Assembly: GCF_049243985.1 (NCBI RefSeq)
Contig: NC_135375.1
Location: forward strand, 30,566,490 to 30,630,489
Reading direction: 5' to 3'
DNA: 64,000 nucleotides
Origin: Paroedura picta
Taxonomy: Eukaryota > Chordata > Lepidosauria > Squamata > Gekkonidae
In this document: positions 10,201 through 19,100 of the stretch, in pieces
Position numbering within the stretch: the stretch's first letter is position 1
How the letters are laid out: every line of letters starts with the position of its first letter
Notes under the pieces: generated by a model
What the model was told of the DNA's origin: nothing
The model's database searches: none
Seen by the model: only the letters and a program-made list of their open reading frames with translations
Position numbers and translations under genes: made by a program

Positions 10201-12667
10201 CAGCACTCCTAATAGGACCTTACTTACAACATGCTATGTACCGCAGTATAGCCCACAAGTCTCAATCATTCATCCAAATAAGTTTGTGAACCATTTTGTA
10301 TTGTACAGCCTTATTACATGTACATACAAGCCCTCTTGGCCTTTTCATAGTTTGCAGAAGACCAGGAGTGGGAGCTTTCCTGACCTCCCCCAAGGTTGGA
10401 TCCACAATCGAGAAAGCATTTGTACCAGCAGTTCATGTCATGTGCAAAGTCAGTAGCTGTACATGCTCCCATGTGTCGAAATGAGATTGACACCAATAAA
10501 TTAAAACATAATTACTAGATGCAGGTAGTAAATATATTCATATATGAGGTTCCCCAGCAACATCCAGCTGGTCACTAGGAAAACTAATGCTAGAACTCAT
10601 GGTTCTTTAAAATGATCCAGCAAGGTACTTCTAGGGTTCCCAATTCATGGAAGCCTGTCTCAGAAAAGGAATCCTTCTAAGAACTGTCAATGTTTCTTTA
10701 CAAATATGCTTACCTAGCTCAGTAACCTGCCGATCAAAGGGACAGCGAACTGCTCTGCCATGGAGAGGAAGTCGAGTGAGACAGTCATGACATACTGTGT
10801 GGCCACACAAAAGCAGTCGGGGAACTTTGTCTCCTTGTAATGAAAATACATCTTCACACACCCCACATTCCAGAACCTGTAATTTACAATGTTGATGTTC
10901 AAATGGTTTATTTATTTCCTGCATTTCCAAAGCAATCACAACAACTTACATAAAACCCCACACAACTAAAAGAAATTGAAGAAACAAGGAATTAAAAAAA
11001 ACACACCCATAACTATGAAGCAAAAGATCAAAGCTGGATCACCACAATGCTATCAAGATGCAAATGAACAGATAAAGCACTAAACTGAAATGAGCAGTAA
11101 CTGCATCATGGTCAAAGATTAATCAGCTAGCAACAACATAAACACAATTAAAAACAGAACAAACTAGAAAAGCCTTTCTTTGCCACCTAAATACAGACAA
11201 CAAAGGTTACAAGAGGAACTTCTTGGGAGATAATGTTTTCAGGACACATCACCCCCCAGTGAAAAGGCCTCATCTCTAATATTCATCTATCCTCTGAACA
11301 TCTTAACGGGCAGGCAGGATGTATTGGAAATAGTGAGGAATATCTGTATCATATGTGTGGTTATCAGAGAAGTCACTAGAAGGGAGTGTGTAACAGGACA
11401 GCCTCATACATTCCTCAGCTCAAATCCCATATAATGCAGACAGGAGTTCCCAACCTTTTTGACCCTGCCAGCTCTTTTAGAATTTTGACGCAAGGTGGTT
11501 GGTGTAGCCACAAATTGGCTGCCATACCTTACCTTCTTGGAGATCCTTCTTCTGTGGTGGCAGCTTTTGCACAAGCAGCATTGTTAAAAATCACACAGCC
11601 AGTCAATTCTCCAGTGGCTAATCAGAAGTCATGCCAGGCAAAAGCCTTACCTGGCCCCACTCTCAATAAACACTGGCTAGGACATAGGAAAGGTGTCACT
11701 GGGGACTCCTGGACTATCATATCAATGATACTGAATGTTAAGTATTATTACTTCTATACTTATTATATTCATAACATATCCTGAGATATCTAGGCCACAT
11801 CCTAAAAGCACACCAAACAAAGTACATTTTACTCTGTCCTAGTTAGTCTGATGAAGGTTTTCTAAATTCATCCCCCTTCATTTCACTGTCACCTCTACAA
11901 AGAAAACGATTCCAAGAGATTCCAGATTACTACCCCGATAAAGAATTCCTGAAATTTCCCATTGACTTGAATCAACAATTACAAGATGCCAACTTGAAGT
12001 CTGTCACTCATATTTTCAGCTCAGCTCTCTCCTCCGGCTGCACTGTCACCCAGTTTTCTGGAGGAATTCCTACACATGACAGGCAGACCAAAGGAGAGAC
12101 AGGATGGGATGGAGGAATTTGGCTTTTGTTGTTATTGTGTTTTCACGCTCTCATAAGAACGTCTATCAATCCATAGCCGTAAAAACCAAAGGATCCTGGC
12201 TCGAAGAAGAGACAGATCCCGCCTCCCTTATGCTTCTGCAGTAGTCCAGCCAGTCAATCCATTTTGCGATTTTAACCCTTTCAGCAGGTTTTACAAACAA
12301 ACCTGTCATGTGCAGCAGCTAGCACGTGGGAGGAGAGGAGGCTTAAGCCCATGCAACAGAAGGGAGGGATGGTGTCTTCTGCAAGAGTCCAGCTACATCC
12401 CAATGGAAACGTCTTGTGCACTAGCACCGCTGCAGGGGATGCAAAGCAGGCCGGGGGAGGCTCTCGGGCTTGCACGGGGTATCCCTCCCAGGAGCTCATC
12501 TCCGCTCGCCTCCAAGGGCAGCGATGCCACGCTGGCTCCGCCACGGAGACCCACCCCAGCCGCGCTTCGCTCACCTTGACGACGGGGCCAGCCGACCCGC
12601 GGCTCTGCCTGCTGCCAGCATCCGGCCCCGCGACAGCCCCGACCTTGTTTACACCGAAGGCCGCCAT
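1290..12667 (-). CDS. TRIM23: TRIM23 (E3 ubiquitin ligase with C-terminal ARF domain), coding exons 1-6, 3' part outside window
   Basis: Coding exons on the minus strand, 5' to 3': 12667-12575, 10876-10714, 6367-6246, 4281-4003, 2960-2778, 1505-1290. They join in frame to 352 codons. Residues 1-31 are a variable leader. A RING of C3HC3D type follows, with ligands C35, C38, C55, H57, C60, C63, C76 and D79 (CPFDRQ). Exon 4 (residues 127-219) holds two B-boxes rich in Cys/His; exons 5-6 (220-352) are the helical coiled-coil region (MAHCIRTFTEEISDYSRKL). The family protein is about 574 residues, so roughly 220, including the ARF-type GTPase domain, must lie left of base 1. TRIM23 ubiquitinates targets including NEMO and TBK1-autophagy partners and auto-modifies its ARF domain (family knowledge). 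The start ATG has a strong context (A at -3, G at +4). The first exon is divergent in sequence but of the expected length. It shares a promoter with TRAPPC13. Identity rests on near-identical recalled vertebrate sequence. Confidence 0.96.
2129..2160. repeat. GA-rich microsatellite
   Basis: GAAAGAGAGTGAGAGAGCGA, then GACAGAGAGAGAT. It is a short imperfect (GA)n in TRIM23 intron 5, the only repeat I see between 1506 and 2777. Confidence 0.7.
3480..3830 (-). mobile_element. Dispersed repeat, family uncertain
   Basis: GAATCCAGCATGAAAAGCCC, then TCTCGCCTGGCACCTAAAGA and GTTCCATAGGCAAGGTGACC, are blocks I recognise as recurring in reptile introns (probably a LINE 3' region). It is in TRIM23 intron 4 and has no intact frame. 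Confidence 0.4.
4520..4776 (-). mobile_element. tRNA-derived SINE, same family as 41659-41930
   Basis: It is the reverse complement of the SINE at 41659: TTGGTTCTTATATGCCGC at the tail side and CCTAACCACTACGCCAAGC (box A side) at the end. It lies in TRIM23 intron 3. Confidence 0.8.
4893..4978 (-). mobile_element. Short LINE/SINE 3'-end insert in the L3-type LINE
   Basis: TTTATTTATTTATGATATTT, then ATATACCGCCCTCCCCGGGG and GCTCAGGGCGGTTTACATA, is the reverse of the AGGGCGGTATATAAAT type of 3' end seen in squamate L2/CR1 elements. The LINE resumes at once with TGGTAGACAACTCACTGAAG. Confidence 0.6.
5105..5602. mobile_element. ~498-bp foldback insertion with nested inverted repeats
   Basis: Outer arms of about 145 bases (about 5147-5292 against 5448-5601) are roughly 90% complementary. 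They carry TTAATCAAATAATATTAGAA and its complement. An inner 26-bp perfect stem (5356-5381 against 5403-5428, GCTTATCTTTCTTAAAGTAT...) has a 21-base loop. An imperfect 14-bp TSD (AGTATAAATCTATG, 5091-5104; AGCATAAATCCATG, 5603-5616) splits the host LINE cleanly. Arms with CTGATGAAAG and GGACTCAG remind me of Penelope-like element terminal repeats in inverted array, but that is an inference. Confidence 0.7.
6757..6888. mobile_element. Palindromic hAT MITE, copy 1
   Basis: It starts CAGGGGTAGTCAACCTGTGG and ends TTGACTACCGCTG. The two arms are near-perfect inverted repeats. Flanks CTCTAGAG and CTCTAAAC are a decayed 8-bp TSD. It is the most diverged two-armed copy and lies in TRIM23 intron 2. 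Confidence 0.85.
7139..7226. mobile_element. Palindromic hAT MITE, copy 2, left arm shortened
   Basis: The left end CAGGGGTAGTCAAACTGCG jumps to the central CTGGCAGGGGC, losing most of one arm. The right arm is complete. TSD CCCTAATG/CCCTAGTG lies at 7131-7138 and 7227-7234. It is only 250 bases from copy 1. Confidence 0.85.
8783..9102 (+). mobile_element. hAT-like MITE, GC-rich, with 8-bp TSD
   Basis: The left end CGGGGGTCCTCAACCCCTGG and the right end AGGTTAGGGACTGCTG are degenerate inverted repeats. TSD TTCTATAG lies at 8775-8782 and 9103-9110. The interior is strikingly GC- and CpG-rich (GCCGCCGAAGCAGCCGC) against an AT-rich intron. It lies in TRIM23 intron 2 and is related to 15003, 24421 and 56496. 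Confidence 0.85.
9946..10212 (-). mobile_element. tRNA-derived SINE, same family, box A end lost
   Basis: The tail (AGAAGAAGAAGAGTTGG) and body match the family. It ends at CAGCACTCCTAA, before the box A segment. It lies in TRIM23 intron 2. Confidence 0.8.
10877..12574 (-). other. TRIM23 intron 1
   Basis: 1.7 kb. It holds a LINE/SINE-like fragment next to exon 2 (10900-10990, GGTTTATTTATTTCCTGCAT) and a hAT-like MITE part (11438). 11650-12300 shows nothing recognisable. From about 12380 it enters the CpG island. Confidence 0.8.
11438..11650 (+). mobile_element. hAT-like MITE left part
   Basis: CAGGAGTTCCCAACCTTTTT, then GACCCTGCCAGCTC and TTTTGACGCAAGGTGGTTGG, resembles a common squamate hAT MITE. 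I see no clear right end. It is in TRIM23 intron 1. Confidence 0.5.
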
Positions 12668-12685
12668 CTTCGCCAGGAGAAAGAC

Positions 12686-12713
12686 GGAGGAGGAGGAGGA
12701 GGAGGAGGAGGAG
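12686..12713. repeat. (GGA)n microsatellite in the TRIM23 5' leader
   Basis: About nine GGA units. On the TRIM23 sense strand this is a pyrimidine (CTC)n tract ending 18 bases upstream of the ATG, so it is probably transcribed into the 5' UTR. Confidence 0.85.
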
Positions 12714-12805
12714 CCGCCTCCAGCAGCCCAGGTCCCCCTGGAGACGGGGAGAGGCGGGGCTGCGCGCCGACGTCACCAAAGCGGGTCCTAGGTAGGGACA
12801 CCGCG

Positions 12806-12813
12806 TTACGTCA
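12806..12813 (+). promoter_or_regulatory. CRE/ATF-like site
   Basis: TTACGTCA differs by one base from the palindromic CRE TGACGTCA. A second ACGTCA core (GACGTCACC) lies about 35 bases upstream in the same shared promoter. Confidence 0.5.
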
Positions 12814-12907
12814 GGAAGGTCGGGGTACAGTCGGGCATCCGCTTCTTAGCCTCTGCGCATGTCTGCCTGGTACTCGCTTCCCTTGAAGTCGGCAGAGGTC
12901 GACAGAA

Positions 12908-12932
12908 ACTACAAATCCCGTCATGCGTCGCG
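12908..12932 (+). promoter_or_regulatory. ZNF143/THAP11 (SBS1-type) binding site
   Basis: The site begins ACTACAAATCCC and continues to CATGCGTCGCG. The known SBS1 consensus is ACTACAAYTCCC followed by AGNATGCNNYGCG. The spacing and both halves are kept with about three mismatches. ZNF143 sites are enriched in divergent housekeeping promoters and at loop anchors (established). Confidence 0.75.
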
Positions 12933-12997
12933 GCGAAAGGTTCGCGTCCCAAAGGGGAGGCAAAACCCCCACAGCGGGAATCCATTCCGGAGTGTAC

Positions 12998-13004
12998 CCG
13001 GAAG
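12998..13004 (+). promoter_or_regulatory. ETS-family core site
   Basis: CCGGAAG is the ETS/GABPA core. It is placed 180 bases upstream of the TRAPPC13 ATG in the CpG island, a common position in TATA-less promoters. Confidence 0.5.
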
Positions 13005-13183
13005 CGTTTCGCGACGGGCCGCTGGTGCTTGTAGTTATTGAAGCGGTGACAGGATTGCGGGGGACGAGGCCCGCGCCGGTTCCCTTGTCTGTTACCAGGA
13101 CCGGATTCTGCCGGCCGCTGGCGGAGGCTCGCCCGAGGTGGGCTCCGTGACGGAGTGAGACACAGGGGGGAGCGGCCGAGGCG

Positions 13184-16100
13184 ATGGATGTCGCTCAACC
13201 GAAGCAGGAGCATCTCCTGGCCCTCAAAGGTGCGTGCGACCCCCGCGCCCCCAGATCCCCTCTCCGGCCTGTCAGAGCACAACACGTCTGCAGAGTAGGC
13301 CGAGTGGGGAAGCTGCTTTCAGGATCCCAGGTCTTCAGTCACGGCGCAAACATGCATCGGCAACCTGCCCGAAGCCGCGGCTCGTGTTTTCCAAAACAAG
13401 CGCCGGTCACTCTAAATCAGGGGTAGTCAAACTGCGGCCCTCCAGATGTCCATGGACTACAATTCCCATGAGCCCCTGCCAGCGAATTTTGTCAGGGACT
13501 CTGGCTGGCGCCATCAGAGATAGGACCTGTCTGTGCCAAAGTGTGATTTGGCACACCTAGGCGTGGAGAGATTCCCATCTTGCTGTGTCCGACCTCTGAA
13601 GGCACTACCCGCAGTTGCTGACAAAATGTCAGGGACTAAAACGACCAGTCAAGTATAGAACCGTGGATTCCTCAATGTGGACTCAGAAGAAAAAAGGAAA
13701 TCACGAGGCACAATGATATAGTAGTCTTCTCTATGTTTATAAGTGAAAAGGTTATAACATAAAGTCTAAATGGTCAAACATATGATCAAACATAAAGAGT
13801 CAACCAAAACAGGATCCTAGGTTAAGTGACCCACTTTCTGTTTTATCTTCGTCAGTGGTTGCTCTTCCAATATATTGTCATAGTAGTAGTCATAGTATCA
13901 CATTGGCAAAATGCTCATAATCGTCTGGGGATTTCATAAAGTGCCTAGTGATTTCCTTTTTTCTTCTGAGTCCACTAAAACAACCAGGCCATGGACACAC
14001 AGCTAGGAAACCCCACAATGACCAGTTGACTCCAGTTGTGAAAGCCATCGACAATTCATTCTATACTTCTTGTCAAAATAGATATGGAACAGGGATTTTG
14101 TGATATGGAGAAGATGCTCCTGGTTCCCAGCCAAGATGTGTTTTGCTCACCTTGATGATGGGCCCAGATGTTTGCAAACCCTTTTAAGGCAGCCTATGTA
14201 CCTGCTTGTTGAATAAGGAAGTAGGACCTAAGAGACCAAATGGGTCATTTGCCTTGTTTCATCCAGCTTCCAAGTTTTCTGTATTTCTCTGATACTGAAG
14301 CACTCATTCCAAAATGTCTCCAACTTGCCAGTGGAGAATCAATTGTTTGTGTGTTTGCTTGTTTATTAAGGCCTTCAGGAATGGAGAGCTGCATCTCTGC
14401 AGATTTTGTTGTGATGTGCTTATCCAGATGGTTGTGCTTCTTCACTGGCATCCTATGAGGGACAATGGTAGTGAAGAAAAAGCTTTTGGATATGGGTGGC
14501 ATATATTTAGGAAACCATGTGCTGCAGTTCCTCAGGTCTGTTTCCTCTCAGGAGAATGCCATGGGGAGTGAAAGGCAGGATCTCCTCCTCCCACAATGCC
14601 AGGGCCCTGAACCAATTAGGGCCCCCACAGCCTTTAAAATACTATTCCATGCAGTTGCTGTGTGGTTGTGAGCAAAGCGGGTTAGGTCCCGGTTCCCAAG
14701 ATCTGATTATTTTTAAAAAGTATTTTATGGTTTGGCCCTGAATTCCTTGGGGTAGATGCTAGAATTCATCTAATTTCTTTAGGTGCCAGCAATAGTATCT
14801 ATAGGATAAAAGCAAGACCATCTTTTTGCAATAATAGCATGACAGTACAGGGTAGCCCAGTCTTGTCAGGTCTCAGAACCTATAAAGGGTTATTCATGGT
14901 CAGCATTTGAGTGGGAGACTACCAAGGAATACCAGGGTTGCAATGCAGAGGCAGGCAATGATAAACCACCTTTGAACTTCTCTTGTCTTGAAAACCCTAT
15001 GGCAGTGATCTCCAACCCCAGGACCGGAGACCAGGACCGATTCACGGCTTTAAGAAGTTAGGTGCTTCAGCCCACCAACATCAACCCAACTTTGCAAAAG
15101 TCCAGGTCACAAAGTTCCCCTTCTCCATTCCTGCTCTGACTAGGACTCCCTCATCTCACGTCTAGGAGCACCTTATTCCCAGGGTAGCTCACACAACTCC
15201 ATGGCAATGAGGTTCCTGCCCACTGCCTTCAGCGACCATGGTGAAAAGAAACAGGCCAGCTGCCCCCCCCCCCGTCCTTCTTGTCCATTTGCCCAATCAG
15301 AGGAGCCGTAGCAGCCACCAGCTAAGCCCACCCCTCCGGCACCATCCAATGACAGCACCTCTAGTAGAATACCCCCCCCAGAGGGGTAAAATTGTCAAGC
15401 ATTGACCGGTTCCTGGTGATAAAAAGGTTGGGGACCACTTCCCTATGGGGTTGCTGTGATTCGCCTGCAACATGATGACGCTTTTCACCTCCAATGGATA
15501 TAGAAGAGTCGAGAGCTTGTGGACATTACTGAGACCAGCCCCAATTAACTTGTGCAAATGTAAGATTTTAAACGAAGTTTTGGCAATATGGAGCTTAGTC
15601 GGTGTAGCAGAAGAGTATATTTTCTAATGGACTTGTGAAACCATATAGAACACAACAATATTAACACAAAGTTATTAGTAGGGAGGATGGGGGAGTTTCT
15701 GCCATGTTTGTAATTTTTATGTCTTTTAATGGTTTTAATTGGGGGTTTTATATTGGACATTGTAACCTGCCATGAGCTATCTTTGGAAGTGGCAGGAAAG
15801 AAATCAAATAATAGCAATAGTAATAATAGTAAATATTAGTGCTTTTGCTTTCAAAAATGGTTGTTGGGTTCTCATGTGTACTTTTTCAATAGACCAAGCA
15901 TGCATATTAACGTTCTTAACGTGTTTTATCTTCAAAATATGAACAGAGGCTAGGGATGAGCATCTGATTTCGAAAGGAATCCGACAATATTAGATATTAT
16001 GGGCAGAACATACACATCCTCTGTTGTATGTTACAGAAATGTAGTGTTTGTTAATACAAGTTGAGGATCATAGCAAATGATGAGTTTTTAAAAATAATGC

Positions 16101-19100
16101 TTTTAAAGAATCACATCACTTATCCAGCAGCTGGAAAGAGAGGAAGTTCTGGCAAGTTTTCAGAGCATTTGGACAGTAAGATGAGTTGTGGGGAGGGGAA
16201 TAAAGGCCAAATGCTACTTCTCTGAGTCTTTTTTTTCTGTTAGTATTTTCTTGACCTGTATATTCTTGAAAGAGAGCGTGTTTTAATTAGGGTGATGTGT
16301 TGATATTAATGATATTTCAAGACTTTTCAGTTTTGCTTTATAAAACTTGCAACAGTTTCAAAGTGAAACTTTATTATTTTTCAGTGTTTTGGGATAGCTG
16401 CAGAGTTAGGCATGCGTAAGGCCTCAGATTTTGATGAGCGAAGGTGCACATAACTCTGCATAGAATCATGCTGTGCATTTCATTTACAACTCAATTCAGA
16501 AAATTTCCAACAGTTCCATTAAATGTTGCTAATTAAAACATACTAATCTTCTAGCCTCCTGGTGTTCTTCCTAATATTGCTTCAGAAGCACTTAAAAAAA
16601 AACAATGTCTTTTCTTAGGGAGAAAACATCAGTTCATGCATGATATATAACCTTCTGACTGCCTCTTGCTTTATTTTGAGTTTGTGTTTTTTTCTGCTAG
16701 CTCTTCTCTGTGTTACTAAACTGTTCCCCTTCCTCCAGAATTGTGCTTACACATTGTTAGAAGAAGGGATATGAAATTTGTGTCATAGTCTGAATTTGGG
16801 AACCTTAGGATTGGCGTTTTGTTTGATTCCAGCAGGGTCATTTGTGACAAAATGCCACCAACAATCACAGATACTCCCCCCCCCCCCCAATATATTTGGG
16901 CATAAAAAGCTAGGCAAAGATTTCCATCTTTAGATGACTAAAAACAAAACTAGATAAAGTGGCTTATATCCTATGGGGAGGGTTCATGGTAGGGGTTGCA
17001 CAGCCTTGCCCTTACCTCAGGAGCCCCCTGCATGTCCCTAAAAAATCTTCTGCTGAAAATTAAAGGACCCTTGTAAACAAAGGCATTGCAGAGGGACTGC
17101 AGTGAAGGGGGCAGGGAATTGCACAAGGGGAATTGTACAAAATTACTTATTCTGTCTTTGCATGTGTGTATGCACTAATCCAGGGGTAGTCAAACTGCGG
17201 CCCTCCAGATGTCCATAGACCACAATTCCCAGAAGCCCCTGCCAGCGAATGCTGGCAGGGGCTTCTGGGAATTGTGGTCCATGGACATCTGGAGGGCCGC
17301 AGTTTGACTACCCCTGCACTAATCCTTCCATGAGCTTTTTTTCAACCCAGAAACTTACGATGCAGCTGTTCAGAGAGGCATTTGTAGAGAAAGCAGCAAT
17401 GAGCAAAGCAGCTAGAGTTACTAAGGTCCAAGATTATGGGGAAAGTGTTTGTCTTTGGAATCTACCACCATCTCCTCCAATTTCCAAACCCTTTTCAGGG
17501 TGACTTATTATGCGATTTCCATCAGCAAATGGGAACAGGCAATCCTTTCTGTGCTTGAGAGCATTCTGTCAGGGAATGTTTTTAGCCTTTCTGTTCTTGA
17601 GCTGAGATAATTTATATTCTATACTGTTTGCATTGCTAGTATTAGATTTACATTTTCCCAACTGTGACTATACCACTAGGGTATCCAGTACATGGGGCAG
17701 CTATTGAGTCAGTATCCTTGTGAAGGGAAGCCTGCACTACATATTACACATTAAGGTGTATGCAAATGACCTCTGCTTTACACATCGGGTATGTTCCCTT
17801 CCACTTCTTCTATTTTTAAATTATTAGCTTTTCTTCCAATTCTGCTTCTCCTGCCCTTCCTTCTTCTACATTCTGTACTACTTTCTCTCAGCAGTTCTTG
17901 ATAGATCAGATGGAAAGTTGGTCTTGCAGCTCAAGTCTCTTACAGTGGGTGTGACACCGGTTTAATTTCTGTTATTGCAAAGGCTGCTGCAGCACTCTAA
18001 TAGAATTAAAAGTAGTCGGCAGAGCCAGATGGATGTCAAGAAGAAAAAGCAGTTAATGAGGTTGAGTGGGGTACTGATGTGCTGAGGAATTTTTTTTTCA
18101 GTTGTTTACTCTGGCAATAAGTTCTGTTTGGTACCACCTTTTTTGTCTAGCAAAAACTGGAACAAAATGATGATTAACAGGGTGGTAAAGCAGCTTGTCT
18201 TACTACTTACAATACTTCTACTCTAGGTCGCGTTTTCAAGCTGTGCAGCTCAGAAGACAAGATGCTTTTAAAGTCATCTTTTTAGTGCAGAGGCCAAGAA
18301 ACATTTCGATAAGAAGATGTGGCTTCCTATGGTTCAAGCATGGAGGTGTTTCTACACTATCGGCCATGGCAAAAGGACCCTGCCGTATTGCAAAAAATCA
18401 CAGAAGAGGCACTGAAAGAATTTCCTGTTCGAAAACTGCCAAGCTTCAGACCCTGGTTTTCGAGTCACTCTGGCAAGCTTCCCTTTAAACCCAAAAGAAG
18501 ACCTCCTATCATTTCTGCTGAAGAAGCAGAACAGGTGAAACAACAACATACAATCCCAGAAACTGTTTGTGTCTCCCTGATTTATGACTGTACAGAAGGT
18601 CTTCAAGAATTTCATCCCGATTTAAAAGCTGGAAAACACATAAAGGCAGAGTATGGCAAAATTAATTTCAGTAGTTTGGGGAAGCAATCAGAAAATGGCA
18701 ACAGGAAACTAAGGAGATCTTGGAGTGTGTCTGTTCCCAGCTGTAACCTTAAAGACAAGATTCTTCCTCTGTCTCAAGAGCTACGGAGCATTTTAGAAAG
18801 CTTAAAGCTACATGCATTCTACAGAGCAAGATGGATCATTGAACCATCCACTTTTAATAATCAAACATTGGAGGACATTTGGGTAAAGCTCAACCGGATG
18901 ATCAAACACAGTGAACTTCCATCTTGTAATGCTACCATCCAGAGATGTGAAGCTCAGATTTGGGTTTTCTGTGACATAATATACTGTGAATACGTTGGCA
19001 GTAACCTTAGAAAAAAATTAAACCTTGAGGGCATTATTAACTTGTTCGTTCATGGACATGGAATCATATACAGTTTATAACTCTGGATTAAATGCTGTGC

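Larger units (their letters stand above)
6368..10713 (-). other. TRIM23 intron 2
   Basis: 4.3 kb. It holds two palindromic MITEs (6757, 7139), a GC-rich hAT MITE (8783), a LINE-like 3' end near 9745-9830 (minus) and a SINE (9946). Between 7230 and 8780 I see nothing beyond AT-rich unique sequence and a G10 run at 8351. Confidence 0.85.
12668..13183. promoter_or_regulatory. Bidirectional CpG-rich promoter of TRIM23 and TRAPPC13/SHLD3
   Basis: The 516 bases between the two start codons are GC-rich with many CpGs, in sharp contrast to the AT-rich introns. Visible elements are a GC box (12751), CRE-like ACGTCA cores (12768-12777 and 12806-12813), a ZNF143-like site (12908-12932), an ETS core CCGGAAG (12998-13004) and a GGA repeat. 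No TATA box is evident. The layout is typical of a divergent housekeeping promoter. Confidence 0.85.

Noticed and set aside
12351-13285. Several 100-159-residue frames on both strands in the promoter
   Set aside because: They are products of GC-rich, stop-poor CpG-island sequence. They lack known domains and overlap TRIM23 exon 1 or the shared promoter.
14853-14945. Possible 5S rRNA gene
   Set aside because: It is truncated and diverged, and continues into a SINE body and BovB-like tail.
18319-18339. Longer SHLD3 start at 18319
   Set aside because: The codon there is GTG, not ATG. A TAA lies just upstream in frame, and the ATG at 18340 aligns with the mammalian N-terminus.
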